Shown: in pieces, positions 16,974 to 25,684 of the stretch
Layout: each line of letters opens with the position of its first letter
Position numbering within the stretch: the first letter of the stretch is position 1
From: an uncultured Croceitalea sp.
Lineage (GTDB): Bacteria; Bacteroidota; Bacteroidia; Flavobacteriales; Flavobacteriaceae
Length of the DNA: 64,000 nt
NCBI GenBank assembly: GCA_947499565.1
Contig: CANMOV010000003.1
Span: 186,001-250,000 of the forward strand
Reading direction: 5' to 3'
Notes under the pieces: model-generated
What the model was told of the DNA's origin: nothing
Database searches by the model: none
The model's input: only the letters and a program-made list of their open reading frames with translations
Made by a program: the position numbers and the translations under genes

Positions 16974-17906
16974 TTAAGTTGGTTTAAAATCTTTAAACCA
17001 TTTAAAACTCTTGTCAATAATATTTTCTTTCTCATTTTCTAAATAGGTTAAGAATGCATTCGCCGCTGGCGAAAACCGTTTAGATCCCATCCATGTTAAA
17101 TTCCAATTTGTTATTATAGGAAGCTGCTTTAAATTAAAAACTTTTAAATCTCCATTTTTCAACTCATTCTTTATTCCTATCAGAGGCATAATAGAATATC
17201 CCAATCCAGCTATAACAGCCTGTTTAACGGCTTCATTAGAGGTAAGCTCAATTCTTTTTGCTACACTAATATTATATTTATCTAAATAATTCTCCATTGC
17301 CATTCTAGTTGCTGAACCATTTTCCCTAAAAATTAAAGGAGTTTTAGCTAGGTTCTTTAGTGTTGGTTTTCCATTGTTAAAATCAGTATCTGGACTTCCA
17401 ATCAGGTAGAGCTGATTCTCCATAAGTGTAATAGTATTTACAGAAAGGTGCTTAGGAATAACAGAAACCAATGCAAAGTCTACCTCGTTTTTCTCAAGAT
17501 GCTCAACAACCGAAGATTTGTTAGTTACATCCATTACCAAATCTACTCCTGGATGAAGATTCATAAAGTCTGATAAGAAATAGGGCATTACATATTTACC
17601 TGTAGATACTACTGATATTTTTAACTGACCCGCCAATTTACCTCCATATTCAGAAGTCTTATAATTCATTGCATATACTTCATTTAGAATACGCTCAGCC
17701 GCACTTGCAATCTCTTCCCCAAATGCTGTTAAAAAAAGCTTACGTCCAACAACTTCTGTTAACGGAATTGGAAATTGATCTTGAAAATTTTTAAGCTGTA
17801 TCGATACTGCAGGTTGGGTTAAATGCAACTCCTCTGAAGCCTTTGTAATGCTTTTATTTTGAGCTACTTTAAGAAATATGCGTAGCTGATTCAATGTGTA
17901 ATTCAT
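16974..17906 (-). CDS. LysR family transcriptional regulator
   Basis: A 310-residue regulator with an N-terminal winged helix (residues 1-65: YTLNQLRIFLKVAQNKSITKASEELHLTQPAVSIQLKNF) and a LysR substrate-binding domain in the rest. The N terminus resembles CysB/CbbR-type members (AVSIQLKNFQDQF). It is transcribed divergently from a three-gene unit ending in an SbtA-type bicarbonate transporter. Since LysR proteins usually control the divergent neighbour, it probably regulates that transporter, perhaps in response to inorganic carbon. Confidence 0.9.
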   Translation of the reverse strand: MNYTLNQLRIFLKVAQNKSITKASEELHLTQPAVSIQLKNFQDQFPIPLTEVVGRKLFLTAFGEEIASAAERILNEVYAMNYKTSEYGGKLAGQLKISVVSTGKYVMPYFLSDFMNLHPGVDLVMDVTNKSSVVEHLEKNEVDFALVSVIPKHLSVNTITLMENQLYLIGSPDTDFNNGKPTLKNLAKTPLIFRENGSATRMAMENYLDKYNISVAKRIELTSNEAVKQAVIAGLGYSIMPLIGIKNELKNGDLKVFNLKQLPIITNWNLTWMGSKRFSPAANAFLTYLENEKENIIDKSFKWFKDFKPT

Positions 17907-17917
17907 AAATAAATTTT

Positions 17918-17928
17918 ATGATAATCAT
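17918..17928. promoter_or_regulatory. candidate LysR-type operator
   Basis: The 11-bp palindrome ATGAT-A-ATCAT lies within TTATGATAATCATTATAA, in the 81-bp gap between the divergent lysR gene and the transporter operon. It fits the loose T-N11-A pattern of LysR sites. Confidence 0.4.
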
Positions 17929-17987
17929 TATAAATATAAATAATAATATATGATTTTATTACATAACCTTTGTCAAAAATTAGCATC

Positions 17988-18230
17988 ATGTTATTAAAAC
18001 TTTTAATTGCACAAAAGCAGATACATACTAAAGAAGCATCAAAACCTCATGACATTCTATATCCCATTTACTATACGATAATGGGCTTCATTTTCGGTGG
18101 TGTTCTATTATTATCCGCTCTTAACAATTTCCTATTTTTTGGATGGTTAGCCATTTCAATGGCCATCTTTTTTAGCTTAATGACGATTCATTTAATTGGA
18201 ATTCAACAAACAAAAAAATATAAATCTTAA
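17988..18230 (+). CDS. small membrane protein of the SbtA-like operon
   Basis: An 80-residue protein with a polar N terminus (MLLKLLIAQKQIHTKEASKP) and two membrane segments at about 28-48 and 50-70. An upstream TTG at 17970 is in frame, but ATG at 17988 gives the more natural start. I do not recognise the family. It is the first gene of a unit with the 97-residue protein and the bicarbonate-type transporter, so it may be an accessory subunit. Confidence 0.6.
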   Translation: MLLKLLIAQKQIHTKEASKPHDILYPIYYTIMGFIFGGVLLLSALNNFLFFGWLAISMAIFFSLMTIHLIGIQQTKKYKS

Positions 18231-18240
18231 AACTGAATAC

Positions 18241-18534
18241 ATGGAAACAATTGTAAAAACAAAGCAGAAAATTCAATTAGTAGATGGCACCTTTTCCCCT
18301 TCTGAAGCTGGTGATGTAATTCTAGCGCTATTAGATGAGAAAATAAACTTTCACAAACTACAACGTATTTCATGGTGCGAGGGAAGCGATAAAGCTGATA
18401 CCGAATATCCTGATGGAAGGATTAAAGAACTCCTAGAAGAAAAACGTATTGCAAAAGAATTCATCGCATCCGTTAGAAATGAAGGAAAAAGACTCCGTAT
18501 AGACGGAATTCTTAATATCACTTTAGAGGAATAA
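18241..18534 (+). CDS. conserved small soluble protein next to SbtA-like transporter
   Basis: A 97-residue, charged, apparently soluble protein that starts METIVKTKQKIQLVDG. An upstream in-frame ATG at 18196 overlaps the previous gene and is less likely to be used. The middle holds a WCEGSDKADTEYPDGR segment. It begins 10 nt after the small membrane gene and ends 7 nt before the transporter gene. SbtA transporters of cyanobacteria work with a small PII-like protein, SbtB. This one does not look like PII, but its position suggests a comparable partner role. Function is unknown. Confidence 0.6.
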   Translation: METIVKTKQKIQLVDGTFSPSEAGDVILALLDEKINFHKLQRISWCEGSDKADTEYPDGRIKELLEEKRIAKEFIASVRNEGKRLRIDGILNITLEE

Positions 18535-18541
18535 AGCCTTC

Positions 18542-19504
18542 ATGGACCTACACTTACTGGTTGACAACCTAACCAACCCTGCACTGCTATTTTTCTTCCT
18601 AGGAATTATAGCAGTGCAATTAAAAAGTGATTTAGAGATTCCTCCAAATTCATCAAAATTTATATCACTTTACTTACTATTTGCCATAGGATTTAAAGGC
18701 GGTCTTGAACTTTCTCACAGCAGTTTAAATGTAGAGATACTATGGTCATTAATTTTTGGAATATTACTTGCCATTTTGGTCCCTGTATACGCCTATTTTA
18801 CTTTAAGAAGAAAATTTTCTGTAGAAAATTCTGGCGCAATTGCTGCTGCTTACGGGTCTGTTAGTGCCGTTACCTTTGTGACCGCAATTTCATTCTTAGA
18901 AATGGAACAAATAGATTTTGGTGGTCATATGGTTGCAGTAATGGCTTTAATGGAAGCTCCCTCGATTATAGTAGGTGTTCTATTAATGTCGTTTTTCAAA
19001 AAAGAGAAACCAAAAAATGGGGAGGTTAAAAAAGTATTTCATCATGCCCTAACCAATGGTAGTGTATTATTAATATTAGGTAGTTTGGTAATTGGCTTCT
19101 TAGCCAACGACCAACAAGCTGCCGGAATTAAACCTTTTACTACCGATATTTTTAAAGGTTTTCTTGCTGTTTTCCTATTAGATATGGGAATAACAAGTGG
19201 TAAAAAACTAAATGACTTTTTAAAGAAAGGATGGTTTGCACTACTCTTTGCTTTGATAATACCAATTATAAATGGAGTCTTCGTAGCCTGGTTCAGTCAA
19301 TTTATAACCGAGGTTGAAGGCAATCGATTTTTGTTTGCCATTCTAGCTTCTAGCGCTTCATATATTGCCGTTCCTGCAGCAATGCGAATAGCAGCTCCTA
19401 AAGCAAACCCAAGCTTATACTTGCCAATGGCATTGGCAATTACCTTTCCATTCAACATAACACTTGGCATGCCACTTTATATGTATATTGTACAAAACTT
19501 TTAG
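18542..19504 (+). CDS. SbtA-type sodium-dependent bicarbonate transporter
   Basis: A 320-residue inner-membrane protein of the SbtA family, with about ten membrane segments and the family's repeated features: GFKGGLELS near residue 58, AAYGSVSAVTFVTA near residue 100 and ASSASYIAVPAAMRIAAPKANP near residue 280. In cyanobacteria SbtA imports bicarbonate with sodium. In heterotrophic flavobacteria it may supply bicarbonate for anaplerotic carboxylation. The divergent LysR protein probably controls it. The substrate assignment is by family only. Confidence 0.85.
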   Translation: MDLHLLVDNLTNPALLFFFLGIIAVQLKSDLEIPPNSSKFISLYLLFAIGFKGGLELSHSSLNVEILWSLIFGILLAILVPVYAYFTLRRKFSVENSGAIAAAYGSVSAVTFVTAISFLEMEQIDFGGHMVAVMALMEAPSIIVGVLLMSFFKKEKPKNGEVKKVFHHALTNGSVLLILGSLVIGFLANDQQAAGIKPFTTDIFKGFLAVFLLDMGITSGKKLNDFLKKGWFALLFALIIPIINGVFVAWFSQFITEVEGNRFLFAILASSASYIAVPAAMRIAAPKANPSLYLPMALAITFPFNITLGMPLYMYIVQNF

Positions 19505-19510
19505 ATACAA

Positions 19511-20074
19511 ATGCAAAAACATAGATGTGGTTGGTGCGAAGGGGATGAGCTCTACGAAGCTTACCATGATAAAGAATGGGGAGTTCCTTTAAAAGATGAT
19601 GATACGCTTTTCGAATTTTTAGTTTTAGAAACCTTCCAAGCAGGTTTAAGCTGGATCACTATCCTCCGTAAACGAGAAAATTTTAGAAAAGCCTTTGACA
19701 ATTTTAATTATAAAAAAATTGCAAAATACAATCAAGCTAAGATTGATGAATTGTTACAGGATGCAGGAATTATAAGAAATAAATTAAAAGTAAATGCGAC
19801 AGTATCTAATGCTACTGCATTTATGAATATTCAAAAAGAGTTTGGTAGTTTTAACAACTACATTTGGGGTTTTGTAGATGGGACACCAATTAAAAATTCT
19901 TTTAAGAACTACAAGAACGCTCCTGCAAAAACAGAACTTTCTGACAAGTTGAGCAAAGATTTAAAAAAACGAGGCTTTAAGTTTGTTGGCAGCACAGTAA
20001 TCTATGCAACCATGCAGGCTATAGGAATGGTTAATGATCATGAAATTAACTGCTTTAGATATCATGAGGTGTAA
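19511..20074 (+). CDS. tag: DNA-3-methyladenine glycosylase I
   Basis: Tag excises 3-methyladenine from DNA in base-excision repair. The 187-residue protein shows the family hallmarks: RCGWC at residues 5-9, YHDKEWGVP with the zinc-ligand His, ETFQAGLSWITILRKR, and a C-terminal zinc half-site NDHEINCFRY. It starts 6 nt after the transporter gene, and its end overlaps the next gene by 11 nt. Confidence 0.95.
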   Translation: MQKHRCGWCEGDELYEAYHDKEWGVPLKDDDTLFEFLVLETFQAGLSWITILRKRENFRKAFDNFNYKKIAKYNQAKIDELLQDAGIIRNKLKVNATVSNATAFMNIQKEFGSFNNYIWGFVDGTPIKNSFKNYKNAPAKTELSDKLSKDLKKRGFKFVGSTVIYATMQAIGMVNDHEINCFRYHEV

Positions 20075-20645
20075 CGTATTTCTTCTTATTGCTCTTTTTT
20101 TTGGGATTATCTCTTCTTTTTCACAATCAAAACAGGAACGAGAATTTAGAATCGAAGAAGCTATATTTCCGACAAATGCTAAAAATCTGCTTAATCCATA
20201 TCTTATTGACTCCAAACGAATTCGATTTTATAAAGAATTTGATGGTGAAAAGATTTCTTTTGAAGCCAAGTTTAAAAAAGATAGATTAAAGTACAGTATT
20301 GAATTTAGCGAAAGTGGTATGCTAGAGGATGTGGAGTTCATCATCAAAAAAGTGGATATCCCCGATAGCACTTTTGAAGCAATAACAAGTTATTTAATTG
20401 GCGAACATGGAAAATATCGTATCAAAAAAATTCAACAACAATATCTAAACCGTGAAGAAAAGCCAAAGGAGGTATTAAAAGTTGCTTTTCAAAATTTAAT
20501 CTTACCAGAAATAAATTATGAAATAATTATAGCTGCAAAAGATGATAAAGGCTACGCCGAATACGAAATCACATTTAATTCAGACGGAAAGCATTTACTT
20601 TCAAGAAGGTCAACCAAGCCAGAATATGACCATATCCTCTACTAG
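20064..20645 (+). CDS. secreted protein of unknown function
   Basis: A 193-residue protein beginning with a signal peptide (MRCNVFLLIALFFGIISSFSQ), which decides the ATG at 20064 over the upstream ATG at 20034 lying deeper inside tag. The mature part is rich in charged residues and alternating strands and shows repeated units of about 70-80 residues (FDGEKISFEAKFKKDRLKYS ... VAFQNLILPEINYEIIIAAKDDKGYAEYEITFNS), reminiscent of PepSY-like folds. It overlaps tag by 11 nt and the DUF2490 gene by 20 nt. I do not recognise the family with certainty. Confidence 0.65.
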   Translation: MRCNVFLLIALFFGIISSFSQSKQEREFRIEEAIFPTNAKNLLNPYLIDSKRIRFYKEFDGEKISFEAKFKKDRLKYSIEFSESGMLEDVEFIIKKVDIPDSTFEAITSYLIGEHGKYRIKKIQQQYLNREEKPKEVLKVAFQNLILPEINYEIIIAAKDDKGYAEYEITFNSDGKHLLSRRSTKPEYDHILY

Positions 20646-21321
20646 TACTTTAAAAGGGTTTCTTTTAATAAATATTTTATTAGTTAGTGTCATTTGCACT
20701 GGGCAAGAAAATTTTACTGCATTCGTACAACCCGCAGTTGCATTAAATTATAATGTCACCAATACCTATTCCCATAATTTTTCTGTTCAAAATAGAAACT
20801 ATCTCTATGATAATGAAAGCGTACAACTTACCGTCCGCCAGATTGATATAGTTCATTTTTCAAACCTTAGAATAAAAGATAACCAAAGTTTAGCTTTTGG
20901 GATATTGTATCGTTTTAGAGAAAATTTTGATGACGGCACTAACGAATTACGTTTAACCCAACAATATAACTTACAATACAAAACCAACGTTATACGTTAT
21001 GGGCATCGGCTAAGAACCGAACAGCGTATCACAAGCATAAAAACTACACATCGTTATAGATATCGTTTTAGCTTAGACTTGCCACTACAAGGAGAGAAAT
21101 TAGATGTAGGCGAGCCTTATTTTGTTGGTAATTTTGAAAACTTGTTAAGCGTAGCTAAAGAACAACGGCCACAATACGATGTTCGATTTACCTTAAATTT
21201 AGGGTGGAAAATAACTGAAAAAACGAAGTTTCAAATAGGTTCAGAATACCGTTTTGAAGATTATAGCCAAAATTTAGAGCAGGTATTGCTCTTACTTAGC
21301 AGTCTAAATATCTCTTTGTAA
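20626..21321 (+). CDS. DUF2490 family outer membrane protein
   Basis: A 231-residue protein with a signal peptide (about 1-28, ending CTGQ) followed by a beta-strand-rich body typical of DUF2490 (HRLRTEQRI ... HRYRYRFSLDLPL ... FQIGSEYRFEDY). It is probably a small outer-membrane barrel. The ATG at 20626 is chosen because the signal peptide starts there. The gene overlaps the preceding secreted-protein gene by 20 nt and its last 18 nt overlap the convergent aat gene. Confidence 0.7.
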   Translation: MTISSTSTLKGFLLINILLVSVICTGQENFTAFVQPAVALNYNVTNTYSHNFSVQNRNYLYDNESVQLTVRQIDIVHFSNLRIKDNQSLAFGILYRFRENFDDGTNELRLTQQYNLQYKTNVIRYGHRLRTEQRITSIKTTHRYRYRFSLDLPLQGEKLDVGEPYFVGNFENLLSVAKEQRPQYDVRFTLNLGWKITEKTKFQIGSEYRFEDYSQNLEQVLLLLSSLNISL

Positions 21322-21972
21322 AATATTCATAAACTCGTTCCTAGAAATTTCTTCCGCTCCTAAACTTTCTAGATGTTTGGTATAGACTTGACAGTCTATA
21401 AGTTTATATGCTTCTGATTTAAACTCTTCCACCATATGTATAAAAGCAAATTTTGAAGCATTGGAAACTAAGCTAAACATACTTTCTCCACAGAACACGT
21501 CCCCTAAATCTATTCCATACAAACCTCCTACAAGCTTATCATTCTGCCAAACTTCATAAGAATTAGCAAAGCCTTTGTCGTGTAATTCACAATATGCATC
21601 AATCATGTTTGGAGTAATCCAAGTCCCATCTTGTCCTTTTCTCACCAACTTTGCACATTGTTGTATTACCGTTTTGAAACAAGTGTTTTTTGTTAACCTA
21701 AACTGATTACTTTTTAGCACTTTTTGCATACTCCTGGACACCTTTAAATTATTAGGATATAAAACCATTCTAGGGTCTGGACTCCACCAAAGAATTAACG
21801 CATCTTCATTAAACCAAGGAAATATCCCATTTTGATATGCTAACAGTAACCTTTCAGGTGATAAATCACCTCCAACTGCTAGCAAACCATCTTCATTTGC
21901 AGTTTCAACATCTGGAAACTCCAGTCGGTCATTTAGAAAAAATAAAGGGCGATTTTTTCCATTATTTTCCAC
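21304..21972 (-). CDS. aat: leucyl/phenylalanyl-tRNA-protein transferase
   Basis: Aat adds Leu or Phe to proteins with N-terminal Lys or Arg, marking them for ClpS/ClpAP degradation (N-end rule). The 222-residue protein shows FPDVETANEDGLLAVGGDLSPERLLLAYQNGIFPWF at the N terminus, WWSPDPRMV, and GGLYGIDLGDVFCGESMFS in the catalytic domain. All are typical of the family, as is the length. Confidence 0.95.
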   Translation of the reverse strand: MENNGKNRPLFFLNDRLEFPDVETANEDGLLAVGGDLSPERLLLAYQNGIFPWFNEDALILWWSPDPRMVLYPNNLKVSRSMQKVLKSNQFRLTKNTCFKTVIQQCAKLVRKGQDGTWITPNMIDAYCELHDKGFANSYEVWQNDKLVGGLYGIDLGDVFCGESMFSLVSNASKFAFIHMVEEFKSEAYKLIDCQVYTKHLESLGAEEISRNEFMNILQRDI

Positions 21973-22008
21973 AACAGTATTTTTTTTAATAAAGTTAGGG
22001 ATTAGTCA

Positions 22009-23385
22009 CTAGAAAATAAGTAACCCTAGAATGTAAATTACACTCCCCACTAGCATGAATAAAAGGGTATAGGGTAGAATTTCCTTTGCTTTTAGTTTTG
22101 TAATACCCAATAAGGGAAGCGCCCAAAAAGGCTGGAGCATATTGGTAATTTGATCTCCATATGACAAGGCCATAATTGCCTTAGGCAATGGAACATTTAA
22201 AGCTAAAGCAGACTGCAATACGAGTGGCCCTTGCACGGCCCACTGACCACCACCACTAGGAACAAAAATATTAACTAAGCCTGCACTAAAAAAGGTGAAA
22301 ATGGGCAAGGTGGTTTCTGTACTAATTGATACAAAGAAGTCTGAAATTTGATTTATCATACCGCTACTTCCCATAATTCCCATGATTCCAAAATATAGTG
22401 GAAACTGAATTAGAATTCCAGCAACATCTCCGATAGCTTCCTCTACTGCAACTAAAAAACTTTTGAAGCTACCATGAAGTATAATTGCTAAACCTAACAT
22501 AAAAAAATTGAGCATATTTGGGGTAATATTTAACCTTTGAACTGAAGGCAAATACTGAATTAAAAAAACACCTAAAATTAAAACTCCAAATAGCGTAGAA
22601 GCGAGCTTGGAATAATCCAGTTTTTCGGCACCAATTAAGTTCTCTTTCTCTAATGATTTAAATTGATACTGATTTAGTTCAATTTTACCTGGTGTAGTCT
22701 TTTTACCTAAGACATAAACCAAAATGGAAATGGAAATTAAGACTACAAAAAATATAACAAGGTTTGAAGCACTAAAAACTGTTGAAGCAGTGGAAATTGA
22801 TAAGGGTAATTGCGCAATAATATCGGCATTAACTGTATTTCCCAATAACTCTTGCAAATGACCTGTTTCTGAAACCTTTATAGGAGCAGAGCCACTTATT
22901 CCACCGTGCCAAACCATTAATCCACCATAGCCACAGGCTCCAATTAACGGATAATTTAATGAGATTGAATTTGCCTGAGCGTACTCACCAACTTTTCTTG
23001 CCAAAATTGCTCCAAAAATTAGCCCTAATCCCCAATTAAAAAAAGAAACTAGCATTGTGGAAAAGACGACCAAAACTGCAGCATTAGCAGTATTCTTAAC
23101 ATATTTGGTAATCCTAAGAATCAAACGTTCCATGGGTTTACTTAGTACCAGCACATGACCTAGTACTAAAATGAGCATCATTTGGTAAGCAAATACCAAG
23201 AGATTAGCATTCCAAATACCATTTTCCCAATAGGAAAAAACAGCAAAAAGGTGGTTTTCTTCTGCAGGGCTTTTGGTAAAAACCAAGGCTAACAATAAGG
23301 TTACCAGCGTTAAAAGAACTGCAATAGTAAAGGGTGAAGGTAAATACCTTCTAAATAAATTTTCTATGAGCTTGGTGAAGCCCAT
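22009..23385 (-). CDS. AtoE-type short-chain fatty acid transporter
   Basis: A 458-residue inner-membrane protein with about eleven hydrophobic segments and the AtoE/SCFA transporter signatures: FNWGLGLIFGAILARKVGEY, YGGLMVWHGGISGSAPIKVSETGH and FVPSGGGQWAVQGPLVLQSA. The family is proposed to take up acetoacetate or short-chain fatty acids. The DUF3127 gene ends 3 nt upstream, so the two are probably co-transcribed. Confidence 0.85.
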   Translation of the reverse strand: MGFTKLIENLFRRYLPSPFTIAVLLTLVTLLLALVFTKSPAEENHLFAVFSYWENGIWNANLLVFAYQMMLILVLGHVLVLSKPMERLILRITKYVKNTANAAVLVVFSTMLVSFFNWGLGLIFGAILARKVGEYAQANSISLNYPLIGACGYGGLMVWHGGISGSAPIKVSETGHLQELLGNTVNADIIAQLPLSISTASTVFSASNLVIFFVVLISISILVYVLGKKTTPGKIELNQYQFKSLEKENLIGAEKLDYSKLASTLFGVLILGVFLIQYLPSVQRLNITPNMLNFFMLGLAIILHGSFKSFLVAVEEAIGDVAGILIQFPLYFGIMGIMGSSGMINQISDFFVSISTETTLPIFTFFSAGLVNIFVPSGGGQWAVQGPLVLQSALALNVPLPKAIMALSYGDQITNMLQPFWALPLLGITKLKAKEILPYTLLFMLVGSVIYILGLLIF

Positions 23386-23388
23386 TCG

Positions 23389-23766
23389 TTAGAATGGTAA
23401 ATCGTCGTGGTCTTCTTCTTTTAAGTTATCTGCAGGTTCAAAAGCTTCCATTGGAGGAACTGGCGGCATATTTTCTGCCGTATTCTCTTGTTGTAGGTTC
23501 TCAATACGCCATCCTTGGATAGAATTGAAATACTTAGTTTCTCCCTGTGGATTTACCCACTCCCTACCTCTTAGATTGATGCTTATTTTAACCATTTGAC
23601 CTACACTATGGTTATTCAATAAATCACATTTATCTTGAACAAATTCAACCATAATATGTTGTGGATATTGCTCTTCCGTAGTAACAACTACTTCTCTTTT
23701 TCTAAAACCATTATTTCCAAATGTGGCGGTTTCCCCTATAAGTTTTATTCTTCCCTGAACTTCCAT
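23389..23766 (-). CDS. DUF3127 domain protein
   Basis: A 125-residue protein with an OB-like DUF3127 domain (residues 1-90: MEVQGRIKLIGETATFGNNGFRKREVVVTT ... VDLRG-type segment ISINLRGREWVNPQG) and an acidic tail ending DDLPF. The acidic tail with terminal Pro-Phe resembles SSB protein tails, and DUF3127 is thought to be a nucleic-acid-binding fold, so ssDNA binding is plausible. It is the first gene of a unit with the AtoE-like transporter. Confidence 0.85.
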   Translation of the reverse strand: MEVQGRIKLIGETATFGNNGFRKREVVVTTEEQYPQHIMVEFVQDKCDLLNNHSVGQMVKISINLRGREWVNPQGETKYFNSIQGWRIENLQQENTAENMPPVPPMEAFEPADNLKEEDHDDLPF

Positions 23767-23789
23767 GTGTATCTCTTTTGTATAAGGTT

Positions 23790-23797
23790 CAAAAATA
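23790..23797 (-). promoter_or_regulatory. -7 element of the DUF3127 gene
   Basis: TATTTTTG on the minus strand matches TAnnTTTG and lies 24 nt upstream of the ATG, the same spacing and sequence as for leuS. The remaining part of the 285-nt gap to 24051 holds no gene I can support. Confidence 0.55.
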
Positions 23798-24051
23798 CAT
23801 GAAAACCATCACTTTTTGAAACTTCTTTATATATGAACTTATCCAAACTTTTTAACTATCATAGAATTGCTCTTTTTGTTTGCCTTTTTGGCTTTTTCTC
23901 TTTCCGTAGCAATGCTATGCAATTCTAAAAAGCCTTCAATCCAATTAAAAATTGCTAATTCTCTACAATCTTTAAAAGTTCAAATCAGTTCAACGCCTTT
24001 TCAACAATTCTATGGTTTTTGCGTTATCTTTAAATACAATTTGACCTTTTA

Positions 24052-25200
24052 ATGGAATTCAATCCAAAACGCCGGACTTCGAATATCATTTTACTGATTT
24101 CAGCTTTTGTTATCGTAAGTCTTATTCTCTGGAATACAAATATTTTCTTTGAAAAATTTAAGCAAGAAGAACGCTTAAAAATAGAAAATTGGGCAGCAGC
24201 GCAAGCGGAGCTCTTAAACTCTTCCATAGATCAAGAACTTGGGAATCTTCCTGTTCAAATATTACAGAATAATGCATCCACTCCTATGATTTTAATTAAT
24301 ACGGACGGTAGCGTTAAAACACACAACATCCCAGAGGAATTAGAAGTAGATTCTTTAAAACTGGAAAAAAAAATTCGTCAATTTAAGAATGAAAACGAAC
24401 CTATTTCTATGTCCTATAAAGGCGAAGAATTAGCAATGTTGTATTATGGTAATTCTGATGTCTTAAATAAACTAAAGTATTATCCAATAGCTTTATTACT
24501 TATCATTTTTCTCTTTGCAGCGGTAATTTTCTTCTTCTTTAAAACTAATAAAGCTTCGGAACAGAATAAGGTATGGGCTGGTATGGCTAAAGAGACTGCA
24601 CACCAAATTGGCACACCCCTTACTTCACTTCTGGGTTGGAACGAATTGCTAAAATCTGAAAATATAAATCCCGATATCACAAAAGAAATTGAAAAAGATA
24701 TTTCTAGGTTACAAACGATAACAGAACGTTTTTCAAAAGTAGGTTCCATTCCAACTTTAGAAGTGTATGATATTGTTTCAGAAACAGAAAAAGCATATCA
24801 ATACTTAAAACGTAGAAGTTCTAAATTGATTCATTTCTCCTTTAGTTCAGAGATTGAAAAATTACCTGTTTTGCTAAATCCACCGCTCTATAATTGGAGT
24901 ATAGAAAATTTAGTTAAAAATGGGATTGATGCTATGAGAGGGAAAGGCAATATCGCGATACAAATAGAAAAGCATGGCAATTTTGTTCATATTATGATAT
25001 CCGATACTGGTCATGGAATTGCAAAAAGTGAATACCATAACATCTTTAATCCTGGAGTAACTTCTAAAAAAAGAGGTTGGGGACTTGGCCTGTCTTTAGT
25101 TAAAAGGATTATTGAAGAGTATCATAAAGGAAAAATTAAAGTATTTTCGTCTAGTAAAGAAGGAACTATCATGCAAATTTCCCTAAAAGCAAATGTATAG
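24052..25200 (+). CDS. sensor histidine kinase
   Basis: A 382-residue membrane kinase: membrane segments at about 12-30 and 145-163, a short extracytoplasmic domain between them, then a dimerisation domain with AKETAHQIGTPLTSLLGW (phospho-acceptor His184) and a HATPase domain with an N-box (NLVKNGIDAM) and the G boxes DTGHGI and GWGLGLSLVKRI. The HQIGTPL form of the H-box is that of NtrY-like kinases. No response regulator is adjacent, so it is an orphan here. Confidence 0.9.
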   Translation: MEFNPKRRTSNIILLISAFVIVSLILWNTNIFFEKFKQEERLKIENWAAAQAELLNSSIDQELGNLPVQILQNNASTPMILINTDGSVKTHNIPEELEVDSLKLEKKIRQFKNENEPISMSYKGEELAMLYYGNSDVLNKLKYYPIALLLIIFLFAAVIFFFFKTNKASEQNKVWAGMAKETAHQIGTPLTSLLGWNELLKSENINPDITKEIEKDISRLQTITERFSKVGSIPTLEVYDIVSETEKAYQYLKRRSSKLIHFSFSSEIEKLPVLLNPPLYNWSIENLVKNGIDAMRGKGNIAIQIEKHGNFVHIMISDTGHGIAKSEYHNIFNPGVTSKKRGWGLGLSLVKRIIEEYHKGKIKVFSSSKEGTIMQISLKANV

Positions 25201-25202
25201 TC

Positions 25203-25553
25203 ATGGCAAAGGAAAAACAGGTTGCGATAAAAGATGCGGAAATCACTAACAACTGCCCCGAATGTTTTAATCAGGAGCTAAAGCTTACTTTTTATCAAAA
25301 ACATACATACAATCCTTTTTACCATAAAATTACTGGTGATGTAACTCACGAAATTAAATGCAAAAAGTGTTACTCGATTATTTATCCTGTTAATTGGACA
25401 CCAGATATTGAACGTGTATTTGAATATTATAATAAACTAGTTAAACCTGATAAAAAAACTATTCGCTTTACCACTTTGTTTTATGCGCTTCTGCTAATTC
25501 TTTTGGCATTGATAGGGACAGGTATATACCTGCATTTTGAAGGTATTATTTAG
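25203..25553 (+). CDS. zinc-ribbon-like small membrane protein
   Basis: A 116-residue protein with two cysteine pairs in the N-terminal half (NCPEC and CKKC, about 35 residues apart) that could bind zinc, and one C-terminal membrane segment (about 92-112). It begins 2 nt after the histidine kinase stop, so it is probably co-expressed and might be part of the same signalling unit. I do not recognise the family. Confidence 0.6.
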   Translation: MAKEKQVAIKDAEITNNCPECFNQELKLTFYQKHTYNPFYHKITGDVTHEIKCKKCYSIIYPVNWTPDIERVFEYYNKLVKPDKKTIRFTTLFYALLLILLALIGTGIYLHFEGII

Positions 25554-25565
25554 CAATCAAAAAAT

Positions 25566-25670
25566 CGTCAATTCGAGTATTCACCAAAGGTGAATGTATC
25601 GATAATAGTGTTTTTTTGATTTTAAAGCTGTTCTCGATACTTTTCCTTTCAGAAAAAACTCAAACTGACG
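25566..25670. repeat. dispersed imperfect palindromic repeat
   Basis: The ends CGTCAATTCGAGTATT and the reverse complement of AAAAACTCAAACTGACG match closely, and inner arms GTATCGATAATAG / CTGTTCTCGATAC pair again, giving a long imperfect hairpin of about 105 nt. It fills the space between two convergent genes and resembles the TTCTCGATAC family of flavobacterial repeats. There is no T-tract, so it is not a typical terminator. Confidence 0.7.
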
Positions 25671-25684
25671 CTCTTCCAATAAAG

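Noticed and set aside
23867-24052. Plus-strand frame of 61 codons before the histidine kinase
   Set aside because: AT-rich, no recognisable motif, overlaps the kinase start by one base and has no promoter-like sequence. The minus strand shows nothing better.
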